The translations under genes and the position numbers were made by a program. This document shows, piece by piece, positions 61,758-64,000 of a DNA stretch of 64,000 bases. Numbering within the stretch: the stretch's first letter is position 1; each line of letters begins with the position of its first letter. This stretch comes from Mesorhizobium sp. Its GTDB lineage: Bacteria > Pseudomonadota > Alphaproteobacteria > Rhizobiales > Rhizobiaceae. The notes under the pieces were generated by a model. The model had not been told where the DNA came from and did not search any database. It saw only the letters and a program-made list of their open reading frames with translations. The DNA lies in NCBI GenBank assembly GCA_004020315.1, contig SAQG01000024.1, forward strand, positions 1 through 64,000. The letters are read 5' to 3'.

Positions 61758-62179
61758 TTGTCCTCGATATCAACATTGTTTCGGAAGCCAGCAAGCCCGC
61801 GCCCGATTCGAATGTTTCCGCGTGGTTTCGCAAACAGGATTTTCTTGAGCTCTACATGTGTGGCCCCGTCGTCATGGAGCAGTCTTTCGGCGCGGAAAGA
61901 TTTTTGAACAGGACAGGGTCGGACCGTTATGTTCGCGTGCTCGACCACCTGATTTCGCAGCAGTTTGCCGGCCGCATCGTGGATTTTGCCGGCTCAGTCC
62001 CCAGGCTAGCTGGGAAGCTCCGCGCCGCACGGGAGCAACATGGCCGCCCGATCAGCTTCGCTGACGCGATGATCGCCGCAATCTGCCTGGCGCATGACGC
62101 TACGCTCGCGACCCGCAACGTTCGCGACTTCGACGGGCTTGACCTGAAGCTCGTAAATCCGTTTGAAGCGGGTGCCTGA
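61754..62179 (+). CDS. PIN-domain toxin, FitB/VapC-like
   Basis: A 141-residue predicted ribonuclease with the PIN acidic residues: Asp in IVLDINIVSEA near the N-terminus, a Glu in PVVMEQSFGAE and the Asp pair in FADAMIAAICLAHDATLATRNVRDF. The first motif reads LDINIVSE rather than the usual LDTNVVSE. GTG start. It would cleave RNA when freed from the antitoxin. Inserted between def and fmt. Confidence 0.88.
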   Translation: MIVLDINIVSEASKPAPDSNVSAWFRKQDFLELYMCGPVVMEQSFGAERFLNRTGSDRYVRVLDHLISQQFAGRIVDFAGSVPRLAGKLRAAREQHGRPISFADAMIAAICLAHDATLATRNVRDFDGLDLKLVNPFEAGA

Positions 62180-62220
62180 GCCGACTTAACGGCCAGACCA
62201 AGACCGGACCCGGAACAAAA

Positions 62221-63156
62221 ATGCCCCTGCGCGTCATCTTCATGGGTACGCCTGAATTCTCCGTACCGACGCTGCGGGCGATCGCAGATGCCGGATATGA
62301 GATAGAAGCCGTCTACACCCAGCCGCCGCGCGCCGCCGGCCGCCGTGGGCTGGAACTGACGCCGTCGCCGGTGCAGCGCGAGGCGGAGCGGCTGGGCATC
62401 GAGGTGCGGACGCCGATGTCGCTGAAAAGCGAGGCCGAGCAGCGGGCGTTCCGCGCCTTGCGGGCCGATGTCGCAGTGGTCGTCGCCTATGGATTACTTT
62501 TGCCCAAACCCATTCTCGAGGCGCCGCGGCTCGGCTGCCTCAATGGTCACGCGTCGCTGTTGCCGCGCTGGCGCGGCGCCGCACCTATTCAACGCGCCGT
62601 CATGGCCGGCGATACCGAGACAGGCATGATGGTGATGCGGATGGAGGAAGGTCTGGACACCGGCCCGGTCGCGATGGTCGAAAAATGCGCCATCGGACCC
62701 GATATGACGGCCGGCGACCTGCACGATCGGTTGATGCTCATTGGCGCCGCGCTGATGGCGGAAGCGCTGGCACGGCTGGAACAGGATGCCCTGACATTTA
62801 CCACCCAGGCGACGTTGGGGGTGACCTACGCCAAAAAGATCGATAAAGCGGAGACGCGTGTGGACTGGACGCGGCCTGCCGGCGAAGTCCACAATCATAT
62901 TCGCGGCCTGTCGCCCTTTCCCGGCGCGTGGTGCGAGACCGAAATTGGTGGCCGTCTGGAACGGCTGAAACTGCTTCGCTCGACGCTTTCGCAAGGCGCC
63001 GGCGAGCCGGGAGGAATTCTCGACGACCGGCTGACGGTCGCCTGCGGGTCAGGCACGATCAGGCTGGTCGAAGTTCAACGTGCGGGCGGAAGGCCCATTG
63101 CCGCGCAGGAGTTTCTGCGCGGGGCCAAGCTCGAAAAAGGAATGAAATTCTCATGA
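62221..63156 (+). CDS. fmt: Methionyl-tRNA formyltransferase
   Basis: A 311-residue enzyme formylating initiator Met-tRNA from 10-formyltetrahydrofolate. Family blocks are MGTPEFSVPTLRAI, the catalytic LNGHASLLPRWRGAAPIQRAV with its His and Asn, GDTETGMMVMRMEEGLDTGPV and the C-terminal domain with VHNHIRGLSPFPGAW. Its stop overlaps the start of the GNAT gene (ATGA). Confidence 0.97.
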   Translation: MPLRVIFMGTPEFSVPTLRAIADAGYEIEAVYTQPPRAAGRRGLELTPSPVQREAERLGIEVRTPMSLKSEAEQRAFRALRADVAVVVAYGLLLPKPILEAPRLGCLNGHASLLPRWRGAAPIQRAVMAGDTETGMMVMRMEEGLDTGPVAMVEKCAIGPDMTAGDLHDRLMLIGAALMAEALARLEQDALTFTTQATLGVTYAKKIDKAETRVDWTRPAGEVHNHIRGLSPFPGAWCETEIGGRLERLKLLRSTLSQGAGEPGGILDDRLTVACGSGTIRLVEVQRAGGRPIAAQEFLRGAKLEKGMKFS

Positions 63157-63662
63157 GCATGATGTCGATACGCGCGGCGACGCCGCGGGACCGCGAGGCG
63201 ATCCGCCTCGTCGAGGAACACGCATTCGGCCAGCAGGCGGAGGCCGGACTGGTCGACGCGCTGGTCGCCGGCGGCGATGCCGTCGTCGAACTGGTGGCGG
63301 ACGAAGATGGACAGGCGGTCGGCCATATCCTGTTTTCGCGGCTTTTCGTGCAGAACGGCGGCAAGAACTTTCCGGCGGTGGCGCTGGCGCCTCTGGCGGT
63401 CGAGCCGTCATTCCATGGCACCGGCATCGGCGGCGCGCTGGTCCGCGAGGCGCATATCCGCCTGAGGGAAGCCGGCGAGGTGCTGGCGGTCGTGCTTGGC
63501 GATCCGGCCTATTATGGCCGATTCGGCTACAGCCATGCGCGCGCCGAAAAGTTCGAAAGCGAGTACCAGGGCGAAGCGCTGCAGGCGCTGGCCTGGGGCG
63601 AGGCGCCCGAGACCGGCAAGCTGGTCTACGCTTCGGCCTTTAGCTCCGCGCTCGCCGCCTAA
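63153..63662 (+). CDS. GNAT-family N-acetyltransferase
   Basis: A 169-residue acetyltransferase with the acetyl-CoA block VALAPLAVEPSFHGTGIGGALVREAHIRL and the later VLGDPAYYGRFGYSHA, typical of the YhbS-like branch. The substrate is unknown. It is coupled to fmt by an ATGA overlap and is followed 17 bases later by truA, so it is part of the same operon. Confidence 0.9.
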   Translation: MSMMSIRAATPRDREAIRLVEEHAFGQQAEAGLVDALVAGGDAVVELVADEDGQAVGHILFSRLFVQNGGKNFPAVALAPLAVEPSFHGTGIGGALVREAHIRLREAGEVLAVVLGDPAYYGRFGYSHARAEKFESEYQGEALQALAWGEAPETGKLVYASAFSSALAA

Positions 63663-63679
63663 CCTCATCCTGCTTAGGA

Positions 63680-64000
63680 ATGCCGCGTTTTCGCCTCGAC
63701 ATCGAATATGACGGCAGCCGCTATGCCGGCTGGCAGCGCCAGGCAGACCAGCCTTCGGTGCAGCAGGCGATCGAACAGGCGATCGAGAAGTTCTGCGGCG
63801 AGCAGGTTTCCCTGCGCGCCGCCGGACGCACCGACGCCGGCGTCCATGCGACCGCTCAGGTGGCGCATGTCGATCTCGTCAAGGCGTGGCCCGGCGACAA
63901 GGTGCGCGACGCTGTCAACGCGCATCTGCAAGCGGCCAAGGCGCGCATCGCCATTCTCGAGGCCGCCGTTGTGCCGGAGAGCTTCGATGCGCGTTTCTCG
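63680..64000 (+). CDS. truA: tRNA pseudouridine synthase A, truncated by the window edge
   Basis: The first 107 codons are present and in frame to the last base. It starts MPRFRLDIEYDGSRYAGWQRQ and carries the catalytic Asp52 in AAGRTDAGVHA. TruA makes pseudouridine at positions 38-40 of tRNA anticodon arms. A TTAGGAA stretch precedes the ATG. The order def, fmt, truA is conserved in rhizobia. Confidence 0.95.
   Translation, partial: MPRFRLDIEYDGSRYAGWQRQADQPSVQQAIEQAIEKFCGEQVSLRAAGRTDAGVHATAQVAHVDLVKAWPGDKVRDAVNAHLQAAKARIAILEAAVVPESFDARFS

Overview
The window is GC-rich, densely coded chromosomal DNA from a rhizobial alphaproteobacterium. Mesorhizobium or a close relative is the best guess. 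The support is the split urease operon with DUF1272 and hupE/ureJ inserts, the smoEFGK-smoS-mtlK polyol operon, the rmuC/def/fmt/truA block, frequent ATGA-type overlaps, and several intergenic palindromic repeats of the kind found in Mesorhizobium and other Rhizobiales. I see no transposase, phage gene, CRISPR array, tRNA or rRNA.

Layout. (1) 1-1.6 kb: dispersed repeats, a P-loop kinase and a small lysine/alanine-rich basic protein. (2) 1.6-3.9 kb, minus strand: an acyl carrier protein, a ketoacyl-ACP synthase and a glutathione transferase; the first two closely resemble nodulation proteins NodF and NodE. (3) 4.0-13.1 kb: urease genes ureD, ureA, DUF1272, ureJ, ureB, ureC, ureE, ureF, DUF3995 and ureG, interrupted by two opposed secreted-protein genes and by DUF29 and membrane-protein genes. 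(4) 13.1-17 kb: a class II aldolase-like protein, a HAD phosphatase, a SorC-type regulator, a DUF1127 protein and a LysR regulator. (5) 17.1-26 kb: a sugar-alcohol ABC transporter, two polyol dehydrogenases, a HAD phosphatase and a pentulose-type kinase. (6) 26-28.7 kb: a histidine phosphatase, a MATE exporter and a lipoprotein. (7) 28.8-33.3 kb: a ureohydrolase with an amino-acid-type ABC transporter that has no local ATPase, divergent from a LysR regulator.

(8) 33.4-50.7 kb: nicotinate phosphoribosyltransferase (pncB), a large membrane protein, a complete branched-chain-type ABC transporter, an NhaD-type antiporter and nicotinamidase (pncA). Divergent from pncA runs a tightly coupled six-gene operon: molybdenum hydroxylase FAD subunit, fused Fe-S/Mo subunit, 6-hydroxynicotinate-reductase-like protein, UPF0280, DUF1185 and MarR. 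This looks like uptake and reductive catabolism of nicotinate or a related N-heterocycle, and it holds two proteins of unknown role. (9) 50.8-60.7 kb: two luciferase-like oxidoreductases, an AI-2E-type permease, small charged proteins, the guanidinium exporter gdx behind a recognisable guanidine-II riboswitch, a transglutaminase, a nucleotide cyclase with a c-type haem sensor domain, a GFA protein and rmuC. (10) 60.8-64 kb: def, a FitAB-like toxin-antitoxin pair, fmt, a GNAT protein and the start of truA.

The strongest observations are the tandem-hairpin guanidine-II riboswitch at about 55.56-55.61 kb, the putative heterocycle operon with its MarR-type operator, the NodEF-like pair beside urease genes, and the haem-cyclase. 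Functions are family assignments made by reading the sequence; no database search was run.
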